Shown: positions 46,263 to 55,333, counted from the stretch's first letter. The stretch: DNA of 64,000 nt from JAZDFC01 sp043808235 (GCA_043808235.1 JAZDFC010000070.1:88086-152085); one strand, 5' to 3'. Translations and numbers: made by a program. Notes: generated by a model from the letters alone, not told the origin.

Positions 46263-46325
46263 ACTGCCGGCTGCTAACTACAAGCTGCCTGCTTTTAAAT
46301 GTAAACTTATAACTGTTAACTGAGG
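46263..46325. repeat. ACTGCNN-type heptamer array
   Basis: ACTGCCG, GCTGCTA, ACTACAA and GCTGCCT run in 7-nt steps, then degenerate copies (AACTGTTAACTG) continue to the next start. It fills the gap between wbpA and rfbA and belongs to the same family as the array at the gatA end. Confidence 0.75.
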
Positions 46326-46333
46326 ACTATAGA

Positions 46334-47206
46334 ATGAAAGGTATTATCCTCGCCGGGGGTTCCGGCACCCGACTTTTCCCGAGCACACAAGTTGTATGTA
46401 AACAACTTCTCCCCATCTACGATAAACCGATGATTTATTATCCTCTATCGATTTTAATGTTATCGGGTATCAGAGAAATTTTAATTATCTCTACTCCTCA
46501 GGACACACCCCGATTTGAGGAATTATTTGGCGATGGTTCTCAATTCGGATTGGAAATTAAATATAAAGTACAACCCAAACCTGAGGGCCTTGCGCAGGCG
46601 TTCATTATTGGTGAAGATTTTATTGGCAATAATGATGTTTGTTTAATTCTCGGTGACAACGTTTTCTATGGATATGGATTAAGCGGATTATTAAAAGAGA
46701 GTGTATCGATAGTTGAGAATGAAAAAAAGGCAGTCGTATTTGGTTATTCTGTGAATGATCCGGAAAGGTATGGAGTCGTTGAATTCGATGCTAATGGGAA
46801 TGCCATATCAATTGAAGAAAAACCTCAACTGCCGAAAAGTAATTACGCAGTCGTGGGATTATATTTTTATACTAATGAAGTGATTAAAATTGCTAAAAAT
46901 GTGAAGCCTTCAAAACGCGGTGAATTGGAGATTACTTCTGTCAATCAGGAATATCTCGATCGGAAATTACTCAAAGTAAAATTAATGGGTCGCGGACATG
47001 CATGGCTCGATACCGGTACACAAGACAGTCTTCTCGAAGCCTCCCAGTTCATTCAAACTATCGAAAAACGGCAGGGATTAAAAGTTGCATGCATTGAAGA
47101 GATCGCTTACAATCTTGGATTTATTGAACATCAGCAGTATTTGATATTAGCTGACAAATTAAAAAACAGTACCTACGGACAATATCTTCTTGAAATTATA
47201 AAATAA
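46334..47206 (+). CDS. rfbA: Glucose-1-phosphate thymidylyltransferase
   Basis: A 290-aa RmlA/RfbA making dTDP-glucose. N-terminal GIILAGGSGTRLFPST and KQLLPIYDKPMIYYPLS, then LILGDNVFYG, YGVVEFD and GRGHAWLDTGT are all typical. No rfbB, rfbC or rfbD is in the window, so the dTDP-sugar pathway must be completed elsewhere. Confidence 0.95.
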   Translation: MKGIILAGGSGTRLFPSTQVVCKQLLPIYDKPMIYYPLSILMLSGIREILIISTPQDTPRFEELFGDGSQFGLEIKYKVQPKPEGLAQAFIIGEDFIGNNDVCLILGDNVFYGYGLSGLLKESVSIVENEKKAVVFGYSVNDPERYGVVEFDANGNAISIEEKPQLPKSNYAVVGLYFYTNEVIKIAKNVKPSKRGELEITSVNQEYLDRKLLKVKLMGRGHAWLDTGTQDSLLEASQFIQTIEKRQGLKVACIEEIAYNLGFIEHQQYLILADKLKNSTYGQYLLEIIK

Positions 47207-47290
47207 CTTTTTATTATTTATTCTAACTTCTATATTTCATTATTAACTATAAAAACTTAGTAACTTGATCAACTTTATAAACTCAACTGT

Positions 47291-48247
47291 ATGATAAACT
47301 ATGCAATAACAGGGGTTGCCGGGTACATAGCCCCCAGGCACTTAAAAGCAATTACAGATACTGGTTGCAACTTGGTAGCTGCAGTCGATCCTCATGATTC
47401 CGTTGGTATTCTTGACCAATATTTTCCGGCCTGCGCATTCTTTACCGAAACGGAAAGATTCGACAGGCATCTCGATAAACTTAGAAGAACCTTACCTCAA
47501 GATAAAATTGATTTCTTGAGTGTATGCTCACCTAATCATCTTCACGATTCCCATGTGCGTCTCGGATTGAGACTTGGTGCCGACGTCATTTGTGAAAAAC
47601 CTATTGTGCTTAATCCATGGAATCTTGAAGCCTTGCGGGAACTTGAAAAGGAATACGGTAAAAGAGTTTACACGGTACTCCAACTCCGTGTTCATCCAGC
47701 TTTAGTGAAATTAAAGCAAGAACTTGCCGCCTTAAAACAAACAACAAAACATAAGGTTTCGCTTACATATGTAGCGTCACGCGGACCCTGGTATAAATTT
47801 TCATGGAAGGGTAATATTAGCAAAAGCGGTGGTGTCGCCACGAATATCGGTGTTCACTTTTTCGATCTTCTTATATGGCTTTTTGGTAAAGTAAAAACAA
47901 GTCAGGTTCATTTGTCATTCGAGGATAAAATAGCAGGATTCATTGAACTTGAAAATGCAGAGGTTGATTGGTTTTTATCTATCGATCGAAATGATTTGCC
48001 GATTGATCTCATCAATAACAATTCATCAACTTATCGCTCTATAAAACTTGATAATAATGAAATCGAATTCACAGGCGGATTCACGAACCTACATACAAAA
48101 ATTTATAGTGAGGTGCTTTCCGGCCATGGATTCGGGATAGATGATTCATTCCCTTCAATCGAATTGGTGCACAACATCCGCGGAAGTCAAATTACTTTGT
48201 CTCCGGATACTATTCATCCCCTCGCAAAAAAAATTATTAGTCATTAA
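47291..48247 (+). CDS. wbpB: Gfo/Idh/MocA-type UDP-GlcNAcA 3-dehydrogenase, WbpB-like
   Basis: A 318-aa oxidoreductase with an N-terminal NAD fold (GVAGYIAPRHLKAI), AAVDPHDSVGILDQYFP, FDRHLDKLRR, SPNHLHD and the active-site CEKPIVLNPWN. These blocks are specific for WbpB/WlbA, which oxidises C3 of UDP-GlcNAcA. It lies between the wbpA- and wbpD-like genes, as in UDP-ManNAc(3NAc)A pathways. Confidence 0.92.
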   Translation: MINYAITGVAGYIAPRHLKAITDTGCNLVAAVDPHDSVGILDQYFPACAFFTETERFDRHLDKLRRTLPQDKIDFLSVCSPNHLHDSHVRLGLRLGADVICEKPIVLNPWNLEALRELEKEYGKRVYTVLQLRVHPALVKLKQELAALKQTTKHKVSLTYVASRGPWYKFSWKGNISKSGGVATNIGVHFFDLLIWLFGKVKTSQVHLSFEDKIAGFIELENAEVDWFLSIDRNDLPIDLINNNSSTYRSIKLDNNEIEFTGGFTNLHTKIYSEVLSGHGFGIDDSFPSIELVHNIRGSQITLSPDTIHPLAKKIISH

Positions 48248-48340
48248 AACAATATTTTTAAAATACTCTTTCGATTGTGTTCTTTGTAAATATACTTTGC
48301 GCACTTCGTTGTTAAAAACAATTTCTAATAGCTGAGTTTT

Positions 48341-48928
48341 ATGGACACACAAAACTATTATGTAAATGAATATGCAGTTATTGACCCGGAGGTCGAAATC
48401 GGCGAAGGGACTAAAATCTGGCATTTCTCACATGTACAATCGGGCGCTAAAATTGGTAAGAAATGCGTTCTTGGGCAAAATGTTAATATTGGTAACAACG
48501 TTGTTATCGGTAATTACGTCAAGATACAAAATAACGTTTCCGTTTATGAAGGTGTGACTCTTGAGGACTATGTATTCTGTGGGCCATCGATGGTATTTAC
48601 TAACATCCTCGATCCACGCAGTAAATATCCGCAAGTCGGAAAAGAATTCTATATAAATACTCTTGTTAAGGAAGGCGCTTCTCTCGGCGCTAATTCAACT
48701 ATCATTTGTGGGCACACTATCGGTCGATTTGCATTTGTTGGAGCCGGTTCTGTTGTAACAAAAGATATACCTGATTTTGCGCTTGTTGTTGGCAATCCTG
48801 CTCGAATTGTCGGATGGTTCTCAGAAACAGGGAAAAAACTTGTATTTGATAAAGACGGAATTGCTTTTTGCGAAAAGAGTGGAAAAAAATATCAACTCTT
48901 GGCTAAGGATAAGGTTATAGAGCTCTAA
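48341..48928 (+). CDS. wbpD: UDP-GlcNAc3NA N-acetyltransferase, WbpD-like
   Basis: A 195-aa left-handed beta-helix acetyltransferase: hexapeptide repeats from IDPEVEIGEGTKIWHF through VLGQNVNIGNNVVIG, then FTNILDPRSKYPQ and GANSTIICGHTIGRFAFVGAGSVV. The pattern matches WbpD/WlbB, which acetylates the 3-amino group. The aminotransferase normally next in such operons (wbpE) is absent; an IS4-family element follows instead. Confidence 0.92.
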   Translation: MDTQNYYVNEYAVIDPEVEIGEGTKIWHFSHVQSGAKIGKKCVLGQNVNIGNNVVIGNYVKIQNNVSVYEGVTLEDYVFCGPSMVFTNILDPRSKYPQVGKEFYINTLVKEGASLGANSTIICGHTIGRFAFVGAGSVVTKDIPDFALVVGNPARIVGWFSETGKKLVFDKDGIAFCEKSGKKYQLLAKDKVIEL

Positions 48929-49111
48929 TTCTAAACCCGCGTCCAGCGGATGAAAAATCTCAGGATCAAATATCTCAATAATTGTTAGTACCACCTCATC
49001 ACTATCGTATCCGTAGAGATTTCTATAGAAAGTATATTTGGTTTTTCAGAATAAATTAAAAAATTATTAAAGACGAGCAATTCAATTTTATTTAAAAAAA
49101 TATTTATTCTC

Positions 49112-50496
49112 TAATTAATCATATCTGTCCAAAACGATAAAATAAAGAGACCCCCTTCCTACAGAATAAATCCGTAGGAAGTATCTTTGAGTTGGGAAAA
49201 ACAAAGAGAAGGGTCAATGAATAACATAACACTTTTTAGCCAGATATTACAACAAATCAACAGAAATATTTTTCACAAAGCAGTAAATCAATACCAGACG
49301 GATAAACACAGTAAAGGAATAAATAGCTGGGCACATTTCGTAGCAATGATTTTTTGTCATCTGTCGAAAGCCCAATCAATAAGAGAAATAACCAACGGAT
49401 TATTATCGGCATCGGGCAACTTAAATCACATCGGCATACAAGGTAAATGTCCAAGCCGCTCGTCGTTATCCTACTTGAACGAACATCGAGATTGGAGAAT
49501 GTTTCGCGAACTATATTTTCTGTTGAAAGAAGACATGCAGAATAATAAATATTTAAGGCGGAATAAATTCAAAAGGATAAAACGAAAAATCTACATGCTT
49601 GATAGTACGATAATAAGCCTGTGCTTAAAAGTATTTGACTGGGCAAAGTACCGGCAAGAAAAAGGAGCCATCAAATTACATACTCTGCTTGATTATGACG
49701 GATGTATGCCGTCTTATCTGTTTATGACTGAGGGCAGACAAGCCGATGTAAAGCACGCCCATTATATGCTATTGCCGAAAAAAAGCGTAGTTGTTGCTGA
49801 CCGGGGATATCAAGACTTTTCAATGCTCAATGATTGGAATAAGAGCGACATATATTTTGTAATTAGGCTTAAAAAATCAATAAACCACGAGATGATAAAA
49901 GAACTGCCGTTGAGTAAAAACGATAACCCTAACATACTCAAGGATGAATTGATTACACTCACAGAAGACGAATCAAAAGAACACTATCCTAATTCAATAA
50001 GAAGAGTGGCTGTTTATGTGGAAAAAGATAAAAAGATAATGGAGCTGATAACCAACAATTTAACTTGGACAGCATCCACCATAGCAGAACTCTACAAACA
50101 GAGGTGGATGATTGAAATATTCTTCAAGGAATTGAAACAGCATCTTAAAATCAAATCTTTTATCGGTACGAATGAGAATGCAATGTGGATACAGATTTGG
50201 ACAGCACTAATAACTTTACTGTTACTGCGTTATCTTAAAGAAATTGCAAAATACAAATGGTCGCTATCAAATTTAATCGCTTTTCTAAGGATGAATTTGT
50301 TTGTTAAGATTTTACTGAAGGAATGGCTTGATAGACCATTTGATTCAAGATTTATTTACTCGGAGGAATCCATGCAGACTAATTTGTTTACGTAGATGGG
50401 GATTGTTTTAGGATTTGAAACTAATCTTTCCAATAGCGTCTGTTTTATTATCTTTTTTCTTTATGTGTGTTTATTTTGGACAGCAGTGTAATTAAT
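49112..50496. mobile_element. Complete IS4-family insertion sequence with 8-bp target duplication
   Basis: The element spans 49120-50488 (about 1.37 kb). The left end CATATCTGTCCAAAA (49120-49134) and right end, read inward, CACTGCTGTCCAAAA (50488-50474) match at 12 of 15 positions. Both sides are flanked by TAATTAAT (49112-49119, 50489-50496). An inverted repeat CTTCCTAC/GTAGGAAG (49155-49162, 49174-49181) stands before the transposase and may block read-through from outside. Confidence 0.88.
49217..50395 (+). CDS. IS4-family DDE transposase
   Basis: A 392-aa transposase from the ATG at 49217 (an upstream TTG would add ten residues). The N-terminal DUF4372-like part (NSWAHFVAMIFCHLSKAQSIREI) is followed by the DDE domain: MLDSTIISL (first Asp), VVADRGYQD (second Asp), and the YKQRWMIEIFFKELKQHL block with the catalytic Glu (Y(2)R(3)E(6)K signature). 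No break is seen, so the element may be active. Confidence 0.94.
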   Translation: MNNITLFSQILQQINRNIFHKAVNQYQTDKHSKGINSWAHFVAMIFCHLSKAQSIREITNGLLSASGNLNHIGIQGKCPSRSSLSYLNEHRDWRMFRELYFLLKEDMQNNKYLRRNKFKRIKRKIYMLDSTIISLCLKVFDWAKYRQEKGAIKLHTLLDYDGCMPSYLFMTEGRQADVKHAHYMLLPKKSVVVADRGYQDFSMLNDWNKSDIYFVIRLKKSINHEMIKELPLSKNDNPNILKDELITLTEDESKEHYPNSIRRVAVYVEKDKKIMELITNNLTWTASTIAELYKQRWMIEIFFKELKQHLKIKSFIGTNENAMWIQIWTALITLLLLRYLKEIAKYKWSLSNLIAFLRMNLFVKILLKEWLDRPFDSRFIYSEESMQTNLFT

Positions 50497-51297
50497 ACTT
50501 AACAAAAAACTAATTCCATTTTGCTCTTATTTATGATAAATTTACGGTGTAAAATTTATCATTTTACGCTTTTTTTGGAACCGGAAGTCTCTAAATTAGT
50601 TGTAGTTTGGCGAGAGAAATACAAATTAGATTATTAAATATTAAATTGAGAGAAAATATCTTAGGGCAGAGTGGATTTTTAGGCATAATAATTCGAACGA
50701 ATAAATAACTTCATCAAACTACATTTCACTATTTATAGATAAAAATATTTTCATTTCATCGTAGTACATTTTTACAATGTGATTAACCTGGCGAAGCTGT
50801 GAACAATCAAGCAACCAGAATCCAGTACCCAGTTTTCGGTTTTCTATATATATATACTCATTACTTTTTTTTACAACTTAATGACCATGAATGACGATTT
50901 TTCAAATGACTCTTATTTTCTACCAGCATCCAATATCCGTATATCAGCCTACTCCTTAATGTAAAATAAATGACTCTTTTATATGACTTTTTCTAATTTC
51001 CAGGAGAGCGCTGCTTTTTGGCTGAATTAAAAAGGACAAATTAAAAATTAAAAAACACGACTGGTGCTTAATCCTAATCATGAATTTTGCATTTATAATT
51101 TTGAATTTATAATTGCTTCCTTCCCAGTATCAAGAAACAAGCAACCAGAAATAAGAATTGACTCTCAACTTTATACTTAACTCTCAATAATTTGAGTCCA
51201 GTGGCATCGGACGAAATCTTGATCAGCATCTCGATAATAAAATCTGCCATTGGCAGTCCGAATGAAGGGTATAAATCATAAATCCCAAATTTAATTG
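50497..51297. other. Non-coding repeat-rich gap
   Basis: No gene. 50533-50562 is a perfect 11-bp inverted repeat (ATGATAAATTT, 8 nt, AAATTTATCAT). 50808-50835 is the array CAAGCAA-CCAGAAT-CCAGTAC-CCAGTTT; 51124-51151 is CCAGTAT-CAAGAAA-CAAGCAA-CCAGAAA. Between them are AATGAC-type and ATTTATAATTTTGA-type low-complexity strings. Confidence 0.75.
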
Positions 51298-51567
51298 ATG
51301 CCTGAGATAAGTCGCTTTTTTGGTATAATTGTTTACATGTATTGGGAAATAAATGCGAAACATCATGTTCCTCATTTTCATGCCTTATATAACGAATATG
51401 AGTGTGTTTATAGTTTACCGGATTTTAATATTCTAAGCGGAAAATTATCAGGTAGAGCTGAAAAGTTACTGCTTACGTGGGCTAGATTAAATAGGAATGA
51501 ATTAATGGAAAACTGGGAATTTATTTCGCATACTAAACCGTTAAAAAAAATAAAACCATTAGAGTGA
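51298..51567 (+). CDS. DUF4160 protein (pair 1)
   Basis: An 89-aa DUF4160 protein: PEISRFFGIIVYMYWEINAKHHVPHFHALYNEYECVY is the diagnostic opening with conserved His-x-Pro-His-x-His. It is followed 9 nt later by DUF2442. These pairs behave like small toxin-antitoxin-style modules in their distribution, but a function is not proven. Start ATG at 51298, one codon after a TTG. Confidence 0.88.
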   Translation: MPEISRFFGIIVYMYWEINAKHHVPHFHALYNEYECVYSLPDFNILSGKLSGRAEKLLLTWARLNRNELMENWEFISHTKPLKKIKPLE

Positions 51568-51576
51568 GATTTAAAA

Positions 51577-51870
51577 ATGGATTATTTAATTAAGATTAAA
51601 AGCGCAAAATATTTAGGCGATTACAAAATTCTTTGCTGTTTCAGTAATGGTGAAGATAAAATTGTTGACCTTAAAGATAAATTATTCGGTGAAATGTTTG
51701 AACCATTGAAGGATAAGAATATTTTTATGCAATTTAAAGTTGATGAAACATTGAAAACTATTATTTGGCCCAATGGTGCTGACCTGGCTCCTTATAGTCT
51801 TTATGGAATCGGGAAATCAGTTCCAAAAACCAAGGATAAAATACGTAAAAGAGTATCTACAATAAAGTAA
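51577..51870 (+). CDS. DUF2442 protein (pair 1)
   Basis: A 97-aa DUF2442 protein: ISAKYLGDYKI-like opening and IIWPNGADLAPYSLYGIG near the end, the family hallmark. Partner of the upstream DUF4160 gene. Confidence 0.88.
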   Translation: MDYLIKIKSAKYLGDYKILCCFSNGEDKIVDLKDKLFGEMFEPLKDKNIFMQFKVDETLKTIIWPNGADLAPYSLYGIGKSVPKTKDKIRKRVSTIK

Positions 51871-51912
51871 CCTGAAACCTAATGACAATCAATAACTTTT
51901 TGATATTTTTTG

Positions 51913-52122
51913 CCAGTATCAAGTAACCAGAAGCGAGTATCCAGAATTCAACCAGTATCCGTATTTCTCCATACTCCTTACTGCTTACTCCATACTTTTT
52001 GCACTATGACACTTTACAATGACTTTTTCATCTTTTACCTGCATCCAGTAACAAGTAACCAGCATCCAATGACGATTTATCAAATGACTCTTTCCAAGTA
52101 TCAAGCAACCAGTAACCAGAAT
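51913..52122. repeat. Heptamer arrays between DUF2442 and hicB
   Basis: 51913-51947 reads CCAGTAT, CAAGTAA, CCAGAAG, CGAGTAT, CCAGAAT in exact 7-nt steps. 51969-51996 reads CCATACT, CCTTACT, GCTTACT, CCATACT. Further CCAGTAA/CAAGTAA/CCAGCAT and CAAGTAT/CAAGCAA/CCAGTAA runs continue to about 52122, mixed with AATGAC strings. Confidence 0.88.
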
Positions 52123-52181
52123 CAATTATCATGCACCCTGTTTTCTTATACATAAATACAAAATGAATAAGGATTATTAAA

Positions 52182-52394
52182 ATGCATAAGTATGAGGTAA
52201 TTATTTATTGGAGTGAAGATGATAATGCTTTTATAGCTGAAGTTCCTGAACTACCGGGATGCATGGCGGATGGAGAAAGCTATAATGATGCTTTAATAAA
52301 TGTACAGATAATAATAAGTGAGTGGATTGAAGCTGCAAAAAAACTCAGCAGAAAAATACCTGTACCTAAAGGCAGAAAACTGCAATATGCTTAA
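52182..52394 (+). CDS. hicB: Orphan HicB-type antitoxin
   Basis: A 70-aa HicB N-terminal-domain protein (YEVIIYWSEDDNAFIAEVPELPGCMADGESYNDAL). HicB normally neutralises the HicA mRNA interferase. No hicA lies beside this copy: repeats are upstream and an IS110 remnant downstream, so it may be a stranded antitoxin. Confidence 0.87.
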   Translation: MHKYEVIIYWSEDDNAFIAEVPELPGCMADGESYNDALINVQIIISEWIEAAKKLSRKIPVPKGRKLQYA

Positions 52395-52428
52395 CTAAGG
52401 ATTGATGAGACTGTGGTTATTTATAACT

Positions 52429-52725
52429 TTAGTTTGATGTGATAACCTGTTGCCCGTTTTTATAAAGGAAATGAGCTAACTTTTCATGATAAACCCCGGT
52501 TACTTCCATTACAAAAAATAAAGGGAGTATGTCTGCTTGTTCTTTTGTACCGGTAAAAACTTTTTTCTTCATCGCCCATTTCATGAATTTCTTAAAACCG
52601 GCTTCATTGTTGGTAAATTTTTCGGACATGGAAATTTGTTCGTCTTGTGTTGTGTCAATTGTTCCGAAGCGAACTTCAAAGTTATCCATTGAAACGTCAA
52701 TACCGATTGTTTGTTTTAATATCAT
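52429..52725 (-). pseudogene. IS110-family transposase, 5' fragment
   Basis: The 98 residues match the N-terminus of IS110 (DEDD) transposases: IGIDVSMDNFEV with the first Asp and FVMEVTGVYHEKLAHFLYKNGQ with the Glu. Normal length is above 300 aa; the remaining catalytic residues and C-terminal domain are missing, with a stop straight after the break. It is a dead remnant. Confidence 0.85.
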
Positions 52726-53122
52726 ATAAAAATTCCATAGATTTAAATGATGAAAAAATAACTTGGCAGCTTCAAATCTTTACTCGTATTTTTACACGGG
52801 ATTCCATAACGGATCTCTAAGTACTGTCCAGATTTAATGAAGCGGAAAGACATAGGGAGGTCTACCTGGATAACGATATATTCCATAGAATTATCTAGAA
52901 ACAAGTCCTTCTCCTATGTCTTGCCAATTTTCTTTTCCAAAGTTATTTATTATTCACTTTTCTAACGTACGAGAAACAAGTAACAAGGAACAAGTCTCCA
53001 TACTGTATACTCATTACTTTTTATACTATGACTCTTTTCAATGATTTTTTTAAATAACTTCTTATTTTTCAAGTATCAAGTATCAAGTATCAAGTATCAA
53101 GTATCAAGTATAATAAAAGAAT
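52726..53122. other. Gap with inverted repeat and heptamer tandem
   Basis: AAGACATAGG (52847-52856) and CCTATGTCTT (52913-52922) form a 10-bp inverted repeat with a 56-nt loop, perhaps an end of the lost IS110 element or a hairpin RNA. 53070-53111 is a perfect tandem of six CAAGTAT units. Confidence 0.75.
53070..53111. repeat. Perfect tandem of six CAAGTAT heptamers
   Basis: Six identical 7-nt units end 12 nt before the second DUF4160 start. It is the only homogeneous array in the window; the others vary from unit to unit, so it may be a recent expansion. Confidence 0.97.
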
Positions 53123-53365
53123 ATGCCTACGGTTTTAAGAATTGAAAAATATCGATTTCACTTTTACTCTGATGAAGGGAATGAACCGCCTTATATCCAT
53201 GTTGAAGATGATAACGGAGAATGTAAATATTGGCTTAAGCCTTCAATTATATTAGCCAGGAATAAAGGTATAAAACCTGCTGATTTGACGAAAATTGAAA
53301 GACTTGTTTACCTGAATAAAGAATTTTTATTGGAAAAATATTATGAATTCCATAGTAAAAAATAG
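53123..53365 (+). CDS. DUF4160 protein (pair 2)
   Basis: An 80-aa DUF4160 protein (LRIEKYRFHFYSDEGNEPPYIHVEDDNGECKYWLKP). It overlaps the following DUF2442 gene by 23 nt. It is diverged from pair 1, so the two pairs are not a recent duplication. Confidence 0.87.
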   Translation: MPTVLRIEKYRFHFYSDEGNEPPYIHVEDDNGECKYWLKPSIILARNKGIKPADLTKIERLVYLNKEFLLEKYYEFHSKK

Positions 53366-53657
53366 CTTGTATTTGGAACAAGAACCTGCCGCAATTAAGG
53401 CATGGACAGCTGGACGTATAATTTTTATTGAGTTGACAGATGGCAGAGTCGTTGGATTCCCGGCTGATCGTTTTATAATACTAAAAAAAGCTACATCAAA
53501 GGAACTTAAAGAGGTTAAGTTGCGCCTTAATGGATACGCATTAAGATGGGAAAAATTAGATGAGGATATAACAATTCCCGGAATTTTAGCGGGAAATTTT
53601 CAATTGCCGTTGGTTCGCAAACAAAAGGAAAAAAAGAAAAAATCGTTTGTTGCTTGA
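53343..53657 (+). CDS. DUF2442 protein (pair 2)
   Basis: A 104-aa DUF2442 protein with FIELTDGRVVGFPADRF and LRLNGYALRWEKLDEDITIPGIL, the family core, and a lysine-rich end. Partner of the overlapping DUF4160 gene. Confidence 0.87.
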   Translation: MNSIVKNSLYLEQEPAAIKAWTAGRIIFIELTDGRVVGFPADRFIILKKATSKELKEVKLRLNGYALRWEKLDEDITIPGILAGNFQLPLVRKQKEKKKKSFVA

Positions 53658-54166
53658 TTAATCTAATTTTGAAATCAACCCGGCACTTCAATATCCAGGC
53701 AGCGCCGAAGCAGGCTATCGAGCATCATGTTCACCCCAACTATCCGGTAACAACTTAATGACAATAAATGACTCTTTTCAATGACTTTTTCTTTTACCAG
53801 CATCCCGGCTTCGCAGTTGCCTTTTAATATGGTTAAAAATAACATTAAAGGAAGATTAGTTTATAATAATTTTATTAGATATTATGCTTCTCAGTGGCAG
53901 GCCAGTATCAAGAATCCAGTTTATCCCGGCGTAGCGTTCTTTGCGAAGCCGGATATCAAGTATCACGCACCCTGTTTTCTCCTTACTCCATACTGCTTAC
54001 TCCATACTATATTCACAATCAATGACCACCAATGACTATGAATGACGCTTTCTATATTTTTTCCCAGTATCGAGCAACCAGCATCAAGTATCCAGTTTAT
54101 CCCGGCGTAGCGTTCTTTGCGAAGCCGGATATCAAGTAACAAGAATCAAGTATCCAGACCTAATCC
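53658..54166. other. Repeat-filled gap before the epimerase
   Basis: No gene. It contains AATGAC strings, the array CCTTACT-CCATACT-GCTTACT-CCATACT (53981-54008), CCAGTAT-CGAGCAA-CCAGCAT-CAAGTAT-CCAGTTT (54064-54098) and two identical copies of a 47-nt unit (next entry). Confidence 0.85.
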
Positions 54167-54314
54167 ATGAAAATAATCTCTATAGTCGGTGCACGTCCAA
54201 ATTTTATGAAAATGGCACCTTTACACAAGGCATTTGAGAAATATAACTCAAATAACCTGTTTCAAGCATCCAGTTTATCACGGCGTAGCGCTCTTTGCGA
54301 AGCCGGACATCAAG
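53914..54314. repeat. 47-nt repeat in three copies, the third inside the epimerase gene
   Basis: Copies at 53914-53960, 54090-54136 and 54268-54314. Each begins ATCCAGTTTATC, has GGCGTAGCG and TTTGCGAAGCCGGA in the middle and ends ATCAAG. Copies 1 and 2 are identical; copy 3 differs at three positions. All are embedded in CCAG/CAAG heptamers. Confidence 0.95.
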
Positions 54315-55327
54315 CAACCGGCATTTAATCTGTCACACCGGTCAGCATTATGATGCTAATATGTCGAAGATATTCTTTGAAGAACTGGAATTACCTAAAC
54401 CGGATTTCTATCTTGGAATCGGGTCCGGGTCGCATGCCGAACAAACAGCGAAAGTAATGATCGAATTCGAAAAAGTTTTGCTGCAAGAAAAGCCGGATAT
54501 GATTATTGTTTACGGGGATGTTAATTCTACAATGGCATGCAGTATCACGGCTGCTAAATTGGGAATTAAAATTGCTCATGTCGAGTCAGGATTGAGAAGT
54601 TTCGACCGCACTATGCCTGAGGAAATAAATAGAATTCTTACCGATCATATAGCCGATTATCTATTCGTTACCGAAAAAAGCGGTATTGAAAATTTGAAGA
54701 ATGAAGGTATCCCTGAAGAAAAAATCTTTTTCGTAGGCAATACCATGATTGACAGTCTTGTTAATTATCTTCCGCGAATAGAAAAATCCTCTATTCTTTC
54801 TGACTTTGAACTTTTTCCTTTTTAACTTTTTCCTTGTAACCCTTCATCGTCCTTCGAATGTCGATGATCCGGAAAATGTAAAAGAAATAATAGCATTATT
54901 AAACGAAATTGCCGAAAAACATAAAGTTGTATTTCCTGTTCATCCAAGGACAAGATCAATCCTTAATGTTCTTGATTCCGTGAAGGCGGAAAGGATTAAT
55001 CATAATCTTATTCTAACCGCTCCAATCGGTTACATTGATTTCATTGCATTAATGAAAAATGCCAGGTATGTTATCACCGACAGCGGTGGGATTCAGGAGG
55101 AAACAACATTTCTTGGTATCCCTTGTTTTACAATAAGAGATAATACCGAAAGACCTTCTACAATAGAAGTCGGAACGAATATTTTATGCGGGACTAATTT
55201 GAATAACTTGCGTAAGGCAGTCCTGGATTTGAATAACGGCATTCAAAAAATGGGAAATATTCCTGAATTATGGGACGGTAAAACTGCTGAAAGAACGGCT
55301 GACATAATTTTAAATGGATTTAAGTGA
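54167..55327 (+). pseudogene. Non-hydrolysing UDP-GlcNAc 2-epimerase (WecB/WbpI), interrupted twice
   Basis: The start (54167) gives the true N-terminus IISIVGARPNFMKMAPLHKAF. After about 30 codons a 47-nt repeat plus heptamers enters, shifts the frame and brings a stop at 54326. The core resumes in another frame (HLICHTGQHYD from about 54322, GDVNSTMA, HVESGLRSFDR, MPEEINR) up to TAA at 54823. The C-terminal part (FLVTLHRPSNVD, TDSGGIQEE, GKTAERTADIILNG) is in a third frame to 55327. Removing one T from the run 54819-54823 would join the last two parts. Probably inactive as written. Confidence 0.88.
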
Positions 55328-55333
55328 GATAAA

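Noticed and set aside
51910..52155. 81-codon open frame before hicB
   Set aside because: It consists of CCAG/CAAG and CCATACT heptamers. The open frame follows from the 7-nt period, not from coding selection.
53070..53111. CRISPR array
   Set aside because: The repeat unit is 7 nt with no unique spacers and there are no cas genes nearby.
53781..54035. 84-codon open frame between DUF2442 and the epimerase
   Set aside because: It is written entirely from AATGAC strings, CCATACT heptamers and the 47-nt repeat, with no protein-like pattern.
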